In this document: piece after piece, positions 11,301 to 23,840 of the stretch
Numbering within the stretch: position 1 is the stretch's first letter
Layout: each line of letters opens with the position of its first letter
Program-made: the position numbers and the translations under genes
DNA from: Chara braunii
Lineage: Eukaryota > Streptophyta > Charophyceae > Charales > Characeae
DNA length: 39,828 nucleotides
Direction of reading: 5' to 3'
Assembly: GCA_003427395.1 (NCBI GenBank)
Contig: BFEA01000149.1
Coordinates: 1 to 39,828 of the forward strand
Notes under the pieces: model-generated
Database searches by the model: none
What the model was told of the DNA's origin: nothing
The model's input: the letters and a program-made list of their open reading frames with translations, nothing else

Positions 11301-14300
11301 CGTACGCGAATCGCCGTGCTCGGGGGCTGAAGTCCCAAACGCGACTCGGCGTCGGTCGACTAGGACGCACTACACACACCACGCATTACACCACAATACT
11401 CACACTTACCATGCGTAACATACGAAGACACACAAAACAACCACTACAAACAACACTACACCACAACAATACTCCTAGTCCCTTCAGTACCTGACCCATA
11501 ACTTCATGTAGCACGACTCAGATAGGCATCGCGCGCTGGCTTTTCATATAATAGTCGTGCGAGCACGTGGCCTACTCATATCGACCAGCCACGCGGGGAC
11601 ACGCAAGCATTCGCGCTGATGGGGTACTATGTGGTACTTGTAGCCTCACGGCCCTTGATAATCTTGAGGGTCGCGTTCGATACTCAAGTGTCGGCTGACA
11701 GGCGCTTTGAGGGGTAATCTCTCGACGCCAGATAACCGCCATGGGCGGTTGAAGACCACACCCTCTTAGTCTCTGAGGATCCCAAACAGCTCGGCGGTCG
11801 CTGGCTAGGGCGAGCGGCCGTACTTTTTTGTGGTTTCCTGCTGATAACCTACTTGTCCCAATGTATGGCATTCGCTTAGAAATCTAAGCGAAGAAGGACT
11901 TCGTACTTCGTACCTTCCGAGGTGTTCCAGCACATAGCGAGATTACGAGGCTCATATTCGAACCTCAGGATGCTTTTTGGACTTTATCTTCATCTCTTGT
12001 GATTGAGAAATGAGAGATGGACTTTCTTCTTTCTCTCTCCAGATATAATTGAGTCTAGAGAGTGGGTAAGTAAACAAGATAATACGCCGCCGGCCAAATC
12101 CAACCATCCCAGCTCTTATCTAGACTGAACCCTTAGCTAATGGGAATTGAAAATTGACGATGGCCCGGTGGGATTGAATTCATTGATTGCTCTAGCTTAC
12201 TGAAACCTCACGGAGTATAAGTTTTCTTTCCTTCTTTGCTCGATTATGTAATCAATCGCTTATCTTACTTTGCGTTTTACCCACTGTAAGAGTTTGCAGA
12301 GGGGTTGAGTAGACAGCTTTAGGCTGTCGTGGCGGTCAAACATCAAGGGGTTTGACTTTGACGGCTGCCACGAACTATAACGTCCAACCATAAAAAATCA
12401 AAAAGAAAAAAATCACTCCAATTCTCCTTAGTTTAGTGGCCACCTAGCATGAAAGGTAGGCGGGCCCAATCGACGCGCGTGCGGAGGAGGCCCGAAGTCC
12501 TACCCGTAGGCTATCCAATGTCCGGGGTAGTAAGGCCCGTATATGGGCCCCCCATAGGTCGACTGGGACTGATCCTTCGCCCATGTGTCGCTTCGCGCTA
12601 CCACAAACCCGAATCTATTGGTCGTAGCGCGCTCTTGGTCTCGCCGCCTGACCCATAACTCTTAGTACGAGGATCGGCGAGTGCTGCACGCAAGGACTTA
12701 GTATAAGATGGCGCGGATGCAGTACCCATACATACCAACTCACTATGCAGCTCTACAAGAGTATCTGCGATGACGGCTCATTCTGCGGTGCCCATACCCA
12801 AATGGCCTATTCTGAGCCATGGAATGTTTCCGACGCTCAGGCGTTGGCTGAAGCGTGCGCTAAGGGGAGGCAACCCTTTAGCGAGCGCAAAACCGGCCTG
12901 AGGACCTTACCGTCTTCTGCACCCTGAGGTGCCCCAATGGGTGCGGTGTAAGATGGTCCCTAGGGCAGGAAGGAATTTGGAGCGGTGGTGAGTTGTCTGG
13001 CGCACCACCAGTAACACGCTAATCCTTCCGCCCGAAACTTTGTCGTTCCACCAAACTAAAGCCCAACAAGGATAAAACGAGCACCCTTAATATCATTAGG
13101 AGGGGCACCGCCGGGGTTGACCTTATGGGGTTATCCGAGCGCACGCCTACTTAGATTATCTCCACAGCAGAACGGGAATAGAACAACCTCACTCAAACAC
13201 AAAGTTTGTGGGGTAGTTCACTCTCACGATAGTTGTGTGGCTTGCCCATCTGAACCCAAGACACGATCACTCAACATAACTCAGATGATACTCTTCCATA
13301 CATACCTGCAGTCACATCACAGAATCAAGCAAAAGATCCACACACTACACGGAGTCAGTTCTAACCAACCCCTCCACTCATACCCCTTGCTTTAGCCATG
13401 CAAGCCCCAACCTTCAGCCAACCAACCATAATTAAGTACTTAGTACCTCTATTAAATGACCATTCAATAAAAGTTTGGGTGAAAATCACCAGGGCTAAAG
13501 TCTTTTAAGGATGAGTATTGATAGTGCATTGGGGTTGAGTCGTAGACCAACGAATCGGCAACCGACCTGTTATCAGTGATAACAGAAAAATGATCCTTTT
13601 AAAGGAATAGGCTGATCAGATGAAGCCTCTCAATGACAACACAGAAACTTGCATCACAGTACAGGCCAAAGACGAGTACTACTTATGCATGTGCCAAGGG
13701 GAGAACATTCCCCTAGTCGCATCCTAGCGCCTCTATTAGTACTAAGTCACTGAGCATCGACTCTAATCAGGATAGATTTGCTAAGTAGTGCCTAGCTGCA
13801 AAATATTCTAACTCCCCAAAGTCTACGAAATTTCGGCAGCGCTTCCCGTAGAAAAAGTGCTCTCCCAGAATTTCTACGAGCCCAAAATGACTAACTCCTT
13901 CAGATTTGCAGAAAGTTCGGCGGCGCTTCCCGTAGGAACAGGAGGCTACCAAGATTTATATAGAGCTGAAACTAGAAATACAAGACAGAACTATACTTGG
14001 GATTAATTTATGATCTCTGCCTGGTAGCTTAGACTCAACATTAGTTTGCATGCCCTCTAAGTGAGGCCACGAACCAATGCTGATCCTAACCCCCAACAGG
14101 TTCAGTCTTATCTCATCCCAAGTTTCCCTCCCATCATCCATCTCAACTGCCTATGGCTCCAGCACTCAACGAGCATCTACAACAACTACTCTATCCAAAA
14201 GATGTCCCAAGTGGGAGCACCCAAGCATGCATGCACAAACATCTCTCACAATCCCACATTGATTCAACCACGTAGTTCGTATGACCCCTCAGTTCTAACC

Positions 14301-14330
14301 TTTTATGTCCCCCTTACTTATGGCATAGGA
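11301..14330 (-). other. 5' LTR body, proximal to the PBS; no gene
   Basis: I see no coding sequence. Small structures are present. A hairpin CAGC-TTTAG-GCTG lies at 12314-12326. An inverted pair lies at 12329-12375 (GTGGCGGTCAAA against TTTGAC...GCCAC). A two-copy block lies near 13820-13938 with CGGCAGCGCTTCCCGTAG and CGGCGGCGCTTCCCGTAG. The reverse complement near 13585-13540 shares GATAACAGGTCGGTTG with 27613-27630 of the plus-strand LTR, giving collinearity between the two giant LTRs. Confidence 0.45.
13567..13585. repeat. Perfect 8-bp hairpin
   Basis: CTGTTATC and GATAACAG are separated by AGT. In the homologous plus-strand LTR (near 27605-27622) the right arm GATAACAG is kept and the left arm has drifted. 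Confidence 0.7.
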
Positions 14331-15600
14331 TCAGGCAAGGCCCTAACCTAAGAGTATGCCTGACCTGCCTAAGTAAACAAGTAAGGGTACTCACAATTGG
14401 ACTGCCCTAACCTAAGGGTATGCCCAACACATGACAAAAACGTATGTCCAGACTGCCCCAACCTAGGGGTGTGCCCAGCACAACATAACCCATAACATAC
14501 AACATATGACCAAGCCGCCCTAACCTAAGGGTACGCCTGACTTCTGTTTAACTGACGACAAGAAAGCATAAGACTAGACTGCACCAACCTAGGGGTGTGT
14601 CTAGCCAGCCTCATACAAAGTTACATATAGCATAGGGTTAAACTGCCCCAACCTAGGGGTATGCTTAACCTGCCTAGCACATACACGAACGACGAATGGT
14701 TGGATCGCCCTAACCTAAGAGTATGTCCAACCCACAGAACATCAACGACAAAAGCATATTGCTAGGCCGCCCCAACCTAGGGGTACGCCTAGTTAACTTA
14801 TAAAGTTTAAGTTACATAAGACAATCTGCCTGAACAAAGTACAACGACGTATGACTAAGCCGCCCTAACTTAAGGGTACGCTTAGCCTCCGTAACGACAG
14901 CATAAGAAACAACCATTGATACTTGCACAAACTTTGTGATTTTTCTTTTCTTCTTAGGCAGATAGTCAGACCTACCCAACCTAGGGAGACATCTGACTCT
15001 GCTTTGTGTTTAGAAGGGAAAATAAAAGCAAGTTTTATACTAACTCTTTGCCCTTTTTGTTATCATGAGCATATGACTGAGCCGCTCTAACCTAAGGGTA
15101 CGCTCAGCCTGTCCGAGTTACCTTCCTTATACTCTTCACTTGCTTTCTTTTTCTTTTTATGCTACCTTACTTATTGACTGGCTTTCCCAACCTAGGGTGC
15201 CCGATCTGTCAGAAATATAAGTTCAATAGTACATATATCCAAATTTTATACACGAGGTGACACTTTTGTTCATGACCTATGGCTGAGTCGCCCTAACCTA
15301 AGGGTACGCCCAGTCTTATGCCTTTGTTCCCTCAGAAAAAACATACACAGAGTTGGGTCTACGCAACCTAGAATATCCCCAGCTCTGCTTTCAGCAACCC
15401 ACAAAAGAAATATCAGGATTCTGAGACATCCCAACCTAGGGCGTTCATCCTCCTGTTCAAAAACCCCAAAAGGAAACAGCGGCTGGTCCGTCCAACCTAG
15501 GATAGGTCCAGTCCTAAAAATCATACAGTCAGTCCCACAAACATAACATAAACACAACACTGAACCCACTCAACCTAGAGGGGTTCAGCCTTTGGTTGAC
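14331..15600 (-). repeat. Array of 17 hairpins with constant AACCTA loop and variable stems
   Basis: Seventeen modules are spaced about 50-115 bp apart. Each has a core in which AACCTA (AACTTA once) is flanked by three or four complementary bases, for example CCCT/AGGG, CCCC/GGGG, CTC/GAG and TCC/GGA. An outer stem of about six to eight bases changes from module to module but stays complementary: CTAGAC/GTCTAG (14574), CTAGGC/GCCTAG (14762), CTAAGC/GCTTAG (14855), AGTCAGA/TCTGACT (14964), CTGAGC/GCTCAG (15077), CTGAACCC/GGGTTCAG (15560). Loops start at 14345, 14409, 14460, 14522, 14586, 14650, 14712, 14774, 14867, 14978, 15089, 15189, 15295, 15365, 15433, 15494 and 15572. A few modules (14460, 15189) pair poorly. 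Spacers are unrelated to one another. In the element's sense strand the loop reads UAGGUU. Confidence 0.85.
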
Positions 15601-18208
15601 ACAGTCAACACATGTAATACAACCTTTAGCCCACCTTCCCCCAGTTCAACTTTGTCTGCATTCACTCAATTAGACATCTGATCTCTCATATACTTGTTCC
15701 TTTAGCCTTCACAATGCATGTCCTGACATACATGACAAAAGAAAAAAGTAATAGCTTCACATAGTTAAGTTCAAATAGCCCAGTGATAATACATAGGGAA
15801 AGGGATCACACAGGTTATCGAAAGTATACATGAAGTTCCCTACCTCCAGAACCCCGCCTGGATTCCGACAGAGCTCCCGCAATCGGTGGGGCAACCTTCC
15901 ACAGAGGCCTTGGCGCGGACCTACGGGTTGCAATCCCGCCTGCCGCCTTCCTCTCGTAACCCCTAGACTAGACTTAGAGTAAGAGGGATAGATGGAGAAA
16001 GGTTAGACGCTCAGATGCAAGAGGGGTGCGCTCAATCTCACTGGAGAGGGCCTCGTTGTCTTGATACGCCTGAGGGCTCCGCAATGGCAGCTAACTGACA
16101 GCTTGGTCAACGAGCTCAAACTGCCAAAGTAGCCCCTCCTTACGAACTCCCGACTCGCAGCACCAACCCCCTACTCGTCCCGCCTAGCCACCTTCCCCAA
16201 GGCTCACTCCTCCCACCGCGGCCGCCTAGCAGCTCGAGACCCTCGACACCAAGCGGTAGCAGTGCGCAACAGCATGCGAAGACGGCGGCTCGCTACCTCA
16301 TGCAACAGCAGTCTGGTACAGCAGACACTTGCAGCAGCTCGCAGCGACACGCAGCCTAGTTAACAGCGACAGCGGCTGTTCATCAATATGCAACAATGAT
16401 TACCCTCGGCAACCCACAGCCCACTATCAGCGATAATAGCCGCAACAGCCTCGCGGGGTCGCTGCAACAGCAACCAAAGTCACTTCCGTACCGTCGTATA
16501 ACCCTGCTGCAGATGCAGTCTTCCAAAGGATAATCATCATACCACCACTGTACCAGCAGCCTATCACACACGCAGCAGTGGTACACAGCGAAGGGCACCG
16601 TGCTTCCCAGCAGCAGCACACCGTAAAAAGCACCGTGCTGCCCAGCAACAGTACTCCAAACAACGTTCAATACAGCGAGAGTACCCTACCTGAGCCCGGC
16701 TCAACAACAATCCGGACTGCTGCAGCGGCCGTCGAGTACTCAGAAAGACGAACGGCTAGCAACACTCACAGCCTAGGCCCAACCCATAGTGGCCAACAAT
16801 ATACATCAACTAGGATTGGCCGTCCCTCAGTAGCCTGTAACAGTATACAGTCGTAGCCTGCGCCCGGCCAGCAGCCGCAGCAACCGTGCACAGCCACCCC
16901 CAGCTGCCCGTGTTCTGCAGCCGGCTAGGCCGCAACGCCCGTTGTTTTGCTGATGAGAAAACACCAGTCACACCTCCCCTCTGAACCCACAGCTATGGCC
17001 TTTTGTGCAAGGCCCACTCACTCCTCTGAATCCGCGGCCATGTGCAACTAGAGCACATCAAGGGTGCACAGCAAGGTGACGCTGCAATGGTCCAACACAG
17101 GCACAGCAACACACTGCCATGGATGGTGCCTGCTTAGTAGAACACAAATCTGGGGACAACGCCTGCCACTGCAACAGCTGCACCCAACTACCTTCCCCAC
17201 CCTAAGATCCTGACCTTCACAGCTTACTGCTCGGTGGATGTGATACGGCCTTATCACAGTAACCATGGAAGCTGCATCCGTCACCGCTGGTATTCCAACA
17301 ACGTATCCAACAACCTTGATACAGGGGCCAGTGATATGCCCCCTTGAGGTCCAAACACGATTCGGAGCCCAGGCCGTGATCCCAAAACGCAAGGTAGGGT
17401 CCGAAGACAAACTTCTGCTTCTTGAGACTGGGGCAGGGAGCTCAGCACCGGGGCACTCGCAGCAATAGCCGTTAACTGAGCGAGGCAGCAACTCCCAACC
17501 TAAGGAACAGGGCAACGCCGTAAGACACAACTCTGCCGAAATACAGCAGCAACGACAATTGTCGCAGTAGCAGCACCAGCAAATGGCAACCGTCGCAACC
17601 GCATCAACGAAATATGCAGCAATGCTGCCCAGACTGAAGGCAGTCAGAGCATCAGTGTTTCCTGTGCTGCAAATGTATTGTTCGGCAGTATTATGACTCC
17701 AACAGTTCAATCTGTACTACAGAGGCGGTTACGGACTCCCACCTCAGTACTAGCCAAATCACCATGTCAGAAACATCTTGCTACTATTTGGGAACCTATC
17801 TCAACGCTAGGCATAATAGCAACACCCCGTTGCTCACAACACTATTCTACTCAGACCGCCAGCCGTCGGCGTGGCGCCTATAGTTACTATAGACTTCTCA
17901 TGGGGTCTACAGCCCCTCCCCTCCTTGGCGTCGCTAGCCCCGTCAAACCAACAATCTAACCAGCCATCCATTATGAATGGCTCGATCAGCCACGGCAACC
18001 CTTAAATAGAAATGTTTACGACATGCGGCAGCGTAGCAATCCATCAGTTGTATCCCAGGTCAGTTCCTGCAACAACAGTCCTAGCTATGGTTGCGGTAAG
18101 AGGGTCAGAAATTCTACTGATGGCAAACCGTTTTCCTAAATAGATTAGATTGGCTCTCCTCACTATGCCAAAAACTCGTCAGGGCCACAGTCGGATGTAC
18201 AACAGCGT
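15601..18208 (-). other. 5' LTR body, distal part; CAG-rich, no gene
   Basis: No coding motif is seen. The stretch 16240-17060 is rich in CAGCAG and GCAGC words and contains a short internal repeat near 16580-16660 (GGGCACCGTGCTTCCCAGCAG and AGCACCGTGCTGCCCAGCA). From 17468 to 18208 it matches 172-900 of the 3' LTR. Confidence 0.5.
18205..18208. repeat. Target site duplication GCGT, left copy of insertion 1
   Basis: GCGT sits at 18205-18208 and again at 28853-28856, flanking the nested element. The uninterrupted 3' LTR reads ...ACAACAACGTGCGCCC at 896-911, so removing the insert and one GCGT restores the repeat. The preceding A could extend the duplication to five bases. Confidence 0.85.
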
Positions 18209-18218
18209 TGTCGAAGCT

Positions 18219-18238
18219 GATACCCTTACAAGGGTGTC
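18219..18238 (+). repeat. LTR-start hairpin, nested element
   Basis: GATACCCTT and AAGGGTGTC flank AC; all nine positions pair, one as a T-G wobble. It starts ten bases after the TGTCG terminus, a position similar to the minus-strand copies. Confidence 0.7.
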
Positions 18239-19329
18239 CGCTCATGATTTTGTAGTCGACAGAACGTCGACGCCAACAGACAGACTGAAAACGGCTAAAA
18301 ACGGGAAATGAGGCAAATCCCTCAACTGCTATGGTCGAGAAAGATTTGTCAGCGCAAGCGCCGAAAGTCAATGGTTAAATTTTTTCGAATGCTCGCCTGC
18401 CTTGTCATGGCGAACGCAGGGACAGTAAAGATTAGTGGATTAAACATTTGAATGACCGTACATGTCACTTTGACCTGGGCGAAAACTGAAGAAGGGGTTA
18501 ATAAAAATTAAAAGTCTTCGACCACAAGGGTCGGAGGGTTGGAAGATAAAACAAAAAAGGTCGCGCGGGATGCGGCGACCACGGGGCATCAGACCAGACG
18601 GTATAGGAAAGTCGGCAGGTCGCGCCGCTGTAAGATCTAAAGACGACTGAAAAATTAATATAACCCCGGCCATGCGGTCGGGGCAGCCAAGAGAAACACA
18701 CTACTGACCATATTTGGGAACGACAGTCAATACCTCTGTTCTTACTCATATGCCATGAGTAGGGTTGGGACTCCAACTCCACATCCCGTATGAAGAAAGG
18801 AAGTCACCTCTCGAGTGGCGACTTCGTATCCGTGCAATCACCCAAGAAGTCGGTATCTTCGTCCCTTTGAGGGAGACACCTTTGCGACCTCTGATATCGT
18901 CTGCATAGGGCCTAGACTCAGACTACTTGAACTGGTACCCGCCTATCTAACGGGTTTTGCGCCTCTGAAAATGGCAACTGTTGTCTTCGTCCGCTCGGGT
19001 TCGAGTACTCGGCACATCAACCTTTACAGGGTGTGGTACCAGCATACCCGCTACTTGAGTGTTTTCCCCGTTGCAACCCTTAATATCACGATCACAGGTA
19101 AGTACCGACTTTTCGGGCCTTCCGATCAACTAAGTACCTTTGCGGGTCACACACACGCTCAAGCCGACAAGCACTCAAACAGATACTCAGACCGGTGAGC
19201 GTGCACACGCACAAACTGAGGGAAAACGGGCTCAGTCCACTGGTCGGACTGAGCCCCGACACTGTTTATGTACTAAGCTGCTCCCCTTGTATTCAAAGTG
19301 GGAGCTAGTTCAGTAGATTTATATTTAAA

Positions 19330-19401
19330 GTGGGAGCTAGTTTAGTAGGTTAAGGTATAGGACTGTTAAGCATAAGGTGTAGGGTTTGAATCTACCCAAA
19401 T
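19330..19401 (+). repeat. tRNA-derived (tRNA-Asn-like) relic or SINE head
   Basis: TAGTTTAGTAG (19338-19348) fits the pol III A box and GGTTTGAATCT (19383-19393) the B box with two changes. Between them CTGTTAA resembles a tRNA-Asn anticodon loop. The acceptor stem does not pair, so it is not a working tRNA. The first 22 bases are repeated just upstream (AAGTGGGAGCTAGTTCAGTAG near 19298-19318). Confidence 0.4.
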
Positions 19402-19588
19402 GTTGAAGCTAATTCTTTGTTGCAAGGAACTCCTTTACACCTTCACCCAGACTCGATCCTGTGCCCTGGTTATTAGAAGTTAGTAGTTAGTTGGAACAAC
19501 TAGATTCTGTTGTGCTCCTGCACGACAAGTGCGTGAGCAGTCAATTAGTTTGTTAGTATTTAGTTATTTCTCCTTTTTTTTTACTTTT

Positions 19589-19828
19589 NNNNNNNNNNNN
19601 NNNNNNNNNNNNNNNNNNNNNNNNNNNNNNNNNNNNNNNNNNNNNNNNNNNNNNNNNNNNNNNNNNNNNNNNNNNNNNNNNNNNNNNNNNNNNNNNNNNN
19701 NNNNNNNNNNNNNNNNNNNNNNNNNNNNNNNNNNNNNNNNNNNNNNNNNNNNNNNNNNNNNNNNNNNNNNNNNNNNNNNNNNNNNNNNNNNNNNNNNNNN
19801 NNNNNNNNNNNNNNNNNNNNNNNNNNNN
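19589..19828. other. Assembly gap, 240 N
   Basis: A run of N flanked by T-rich sequence on both sides. Its true length is unknown. Confidence 1.
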
Positions 19829-20149
19829 GATTCTTATATTATTGTTATTTCTTTATTTATTTGTTTTTCGCTTATGCCGAGCTCCTTACTGTGAGATTCG
19901 TATGGACGAATTTACACTAAAATCGCGGACGAGTTCAGTCTCGAAAAAACAGGCACTGCCTGTGAGCCACGGCTAATGCCTGGCCGAACCCGCGGGCGAC
20001 GCAAAGGGAAACTTCGTTGTGCAGGGGTGATAAAAGACGCGGGCGCGACCACGAAGTCGAGGTGGTAGAGCGGCCGGGGCAGCACGAAAGAAGCCACCGT
20101 GCGGAGGTAACGAGGTGGTCGCACGAGAAGAAGGGAGGCGCGCAAGGAG

Positions 20150-20891
20150 TGGAGGAGAAAGAAGAAGAAGAAGAAGAAAGAGGAGGGAGGAGAAAAGATG
20201 AGGGGAAGGTCGCGTAGAGGAAACGCAAGGCATCAGAGAATGCACGCGGGAGGAAAGCGAGTGGAAGCAGGGGGAGATAGCGCGCGCGTGCGGGAAGAAA
20301 GGCGTGTGGGGGCAGAAGTAGAACGTAGGAAAGAAGAAGAAGAAGAAGAAGAAGAAGAAAAAGAAGAAGAAGAGAGGAGGGGTGAGGGATACTCACCTGA
20401 CCCTTACGTCCGCTGATTACCATACGCAAGGGTGGAGACTCGTGTGGTGTGTGGTACATCCGGCGATGGCATCGTAAGGATGAGCCCGTCATCCGCACGA
20501 CTTATTGGAGTATTCGCTGTGCCTATCGTCGCCCTCGTGTTGTGGTCACCGTACGCTGCGCATCTTGACGAGTCGGGTTGCATTATGGGGAGGGGCATCA
20601 AGCGGTGACGACGAAGACGAGGGAGCGAGAGGGGAGCAGGTAAGTCTCGGATCGCGCGACTTACCTCACGGTATTTCCATCTGTAGATTAGTAAAATCGA
20701 ATGAATCTACTGCTCGAACACGGAAAAATATATTGCCTCGTTCCTTTGTACGTAAGTGTCTGTGCTGACGCGTGTGTGAATGCGTGCATATGTACGTATG
20801 TGCGCGTGTGTGCACGTGTGTGCGCGCGCCTATCTCGCATGCTAGCACGTGAGAACGCTCACTACTACTACACGTGCGTGCGTATACCAGG

Positions 20892-20949
<58 letters not shown>

Positions 20950-21634
20950 GTATGAGAGAGAGAGAGAGGAGGATAAAGAGGGTTTTGAGATGGATCATGG
21001 ATCGGCGCCGGGGCAAGTGAGCGACTGAGTCCCCGAGAACGAAGCACCCTTGCTCTGCCCGTACTTAACCAAAAATATGGACTGGATACACTTATTATTA
21101 TTATTATTATTTTCTTTTATTGTTTGTAATAAGTATTATTCTTGATTTATTTATTCCACTATTATTACTATTATTATTGTTATCATAATTATCAGATCCA
21201 TCCTAAACTGAGAATTCGACTACGAAATGGATATGGAGAAAATGGTCACGGACGAAGAAGGACACGCTGAATGAAAGGAGTTGGTTATGCAGAAAGATGA
21301 CAACCACAAAGAGAAAGGCACTATAGGGATAGTGACGGACTGTGGAATAGAAGAAGTAAAAAAAGAAGGGGAAGAAGAAGAAGAAGAAGAAGAAGAAGAA
21401 GAAGAAGAAGAGGAGGAGGGGAAGGAGAAGGAGGAGGGAGAAGAAGGGAAAGGTGAGAAAAGAAGGGGAGGGACTCACCTTGGCCCACAACTAAGTCTCC
21501 AACCTGCACCTTGCCGCAGTGCACCTCACCGCGCTCTACTTGGATCGATAGAATGAGCATATCAAATAGTAACAGTGTATATTTCCACGTTTCAGCGGAA
21601 GATTCATTCCGTTTTTGCTCATCCTATCGATGGA

Positions 21635-21709
<75 letters not shown>

Positions 21710-22633
21710 TGTGAGAGAGAGAGAGAGAGAGGGAGAGAGAGTCCCTCACCTGATTAACCTTTGAGTGTCGCCTTCCCGCAAGCCGCACGTTCCCATGTCG
21801 TGACTGCACCTGATCGAAAAGATGGCTTCTATACATTATCTTTTATTATCATTATATTAATATTACTATTAAAAGCATTATCATTATTATTATTCTTATT
21901 ATTCTTATTCTTCTTCTTATTATTATTATTATTATTATGATTATTATTATTATTATTGTTATTATCATTATATCGAATTTATAGCCACTAACGAGAGAGT
22001 GATCGGAGGATAGCCACGAGTGCGGAGTACGAGGTAGGACAAAGGAAGCACTGCGGGGAGAAGTTAAAGGAATGCGTAGGAACTGAAACTGCCGTGCAGA
22101 TAACGAGGGGGATTGTGGAAAGGAAAGGAAAACACTGCAAGATGAAAAAGAAGGGGAGAAGAAGAAGAAGAAGAAGAAGAGGAGGAGGAGAAGGAGAGGC
22201 GAAAGGGGGAGAGAAAGGATTACGAAAGAACGAGGCGCGGTGATCTTTGGGTGCAAGTGGCATCTGCGTGTTGGGGAATGAGGTTGCGAGTGATGCGAGA
22301 GACGTACCTGGTGCTTGAAGCCTGCGACGTTGATCGCCATATGCTCGTACTTCGGGAATGTTGTTGACGTCATCTTTTGGCATCGTTGTATAAGCTAGTT
22401 AGGATCTGCCACATGTAGACTGGGCGCTGAGCGCCAGGTAGGATATCAACTCTGGTTCCTCGTTGTTGATGATGGTGGGACTACTTCAACATTGTCAATT
22501 GTGAACTCTTGATGTGTTCTTATTTGGTGAACCTCGGGATGCAATTCTGCTGTTGATACGAGGTCACAACTATCTGGACTTGTGTGTATGATGCTGCCTG
22601 GTTCCTGGAGTACGTTATTGCTCCTTTTTCTTA

Positions 22634-22673
<40 letters not shown>

Positions 22674-22680
22674 CAAATAG
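20150..22680. repeat. Microsatellite-rich zone of the nested LTR
   Basis: Runs seen include GAA near 20160-20195, 20334-20385, 21370-21412 and 22155-22190. TG runs lie near 20893-20950 and 21636-21711, followed by GA at 20954-20968 and 21712-21740. TTA/ATT runs lie near 21091-21112, 21880-21965 and 22637-22672. Translated frames here are low-complexity poly-Glu, poly-Leu, Cys-Val or Ser-Leu and are not genes. Confidence 0.9.
21479..21536 (-). pseudogene. Possible exon fragment resembling a P-type ATPase actuator segment
   Basis: On the minus strand the frame reads VHCGKVQVGDLVV and stops at an AG|GTGAGT donor-like site (exon end 21479). K-x-x-V-G-D-I/L-V is a hallmark of P-type ATPases, notably P4 flippases. 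A 16-base candidate exon at 20665-20680, with a TACTAAT-like branch point and a GAG|GTAAGT donor, would continue it in frame as DGNTV, also plausible for that family. However, the exon before it (21750-21809) does not join in frame from the same acceptor, the invariant DGET motif is not found, and the segment lies antisense inside an LTR. I treat it as a weak candidate for a captured gene fragment or chance. Confidence 0.2.
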
Positions 22681-22889
22681 ATTCGCTTTTTCATTTCCCA
22701 TGCATGTAAAACAGATAACGATTCACTGGCGCATGACGCCCAACTCAAAGCTCGAGGATACGGAAACCCAGAGACTGTTCAGATTCAAGCTTGCTTCGAC
22801 AGGCTGTGGTGCATCAGCACCCGCACATCAGAATTCTTGTCACTGTGTCCGACACTACTGTTCCCCTCATACTTCAACTCTGGATCACC

Positions 22890-23840
22890 CTGGATACCCC
22901 ACAAAACACACGCACAGACAGACAGGAACTGATGGACATATATAGTCGGGCAGAAAGACACAGACAAGGACAGACGGACTGTCCAGTACAAATAGGCGAG
23001 ATTATCACGCAAATCGATGCGCAGAGAGAAAGAGAGACGGTAGATGGAAGAGAGAAGGGAGTTCTGAGAATCGCATGTCGGGACTCTGCGTCTTTAGACT
23101 CCGGTGTTGGACTTCGTGTGATCTCTCAGCCTGTGACTGTGTGTGTGAGCAAAGGAGAGAGAGGGAGAAAGGCCGATATTCGCGGCAAGGGGGATCAAAT
23201 AATGAATGTCTCATGCATATATGTGTTGGCCTGTTTCGTCAGACTGTCACCGTCTTGTCAGATTGTGTGTATGAGTGTGAGTGTGTGTGTGTGTGTGTGA
23301 GTGTGCAGCGACAGACAGAAAAGCAGACAAACGAGCAGACAAAGACAGATATACATAGTCAAAACAGACAGTAATACAGCCGGACACAGAGAAACGAGCG
23401 GCCGGATACCGGACACACATAGATATAGACAGCAGCAGGCAGGTAGGCTGACGATAGGTAGCCATACAGAGATAAAACAGACATGACACACAAAGGCATA
23501 CAGTCAGAAACACAGTCAGACTGAGAGGGGGACACAAACAGACAAGTCAGACATAGAACGAACCAACAGTCAGGAGGACAGTCGGGCATACAGTTAGCCA
23601 TACAAACAGGCATCCAGACAGACAGTCAAACTGACACAAGGGACAGACAGACACAGTCGTACGGACGACCCGACAGTCGGACGGACGACCCGACAGACAC
23701 GGTCGGACGAACGATCCAACCGACACAGCCAGCTAATACGAACCATCAGACAAGGTAAAGGAATCAGGCATAGCCAAACAGACAGGCAATCAGACAAACC
23801 GAACAGACAACTAGAAACCGGCAACCAGACAGGCTGTGAT
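22890..23840. repeat. Degenerate CAGA-type repeat tract
   Basis: About 950 bp are dominated by ACAGACAG, GACAGT and CGGACGACCCGACAGT words. It looks like an old tetranucleotide expansion with drift. No gene is present. Confidence 0.75.

Noticed and set aside
14345-14717. CCCTAA words as telomere-type repeats
   Set aside because: CCCTAACCTAAGGG is part of a hairpin core and changes to CCCCAACCTAGGGG in neighbours; there is no tandem CCCTAAA run.
14331-15600. CRISPR-like array (short repeats, unique spacers)
   Set aside because: The repeat is a hairpin whose stems differ in each unit, spacing is irregular, the DNA is eukaryotic transposon sequence and there are no cas genes.
20666-23613. Many long frames of poly-Leu, poly-Glu, Cys-Val or His-Thr
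   Set aside because: These are translations of GAA, TG, GA and ATT microsatellites.
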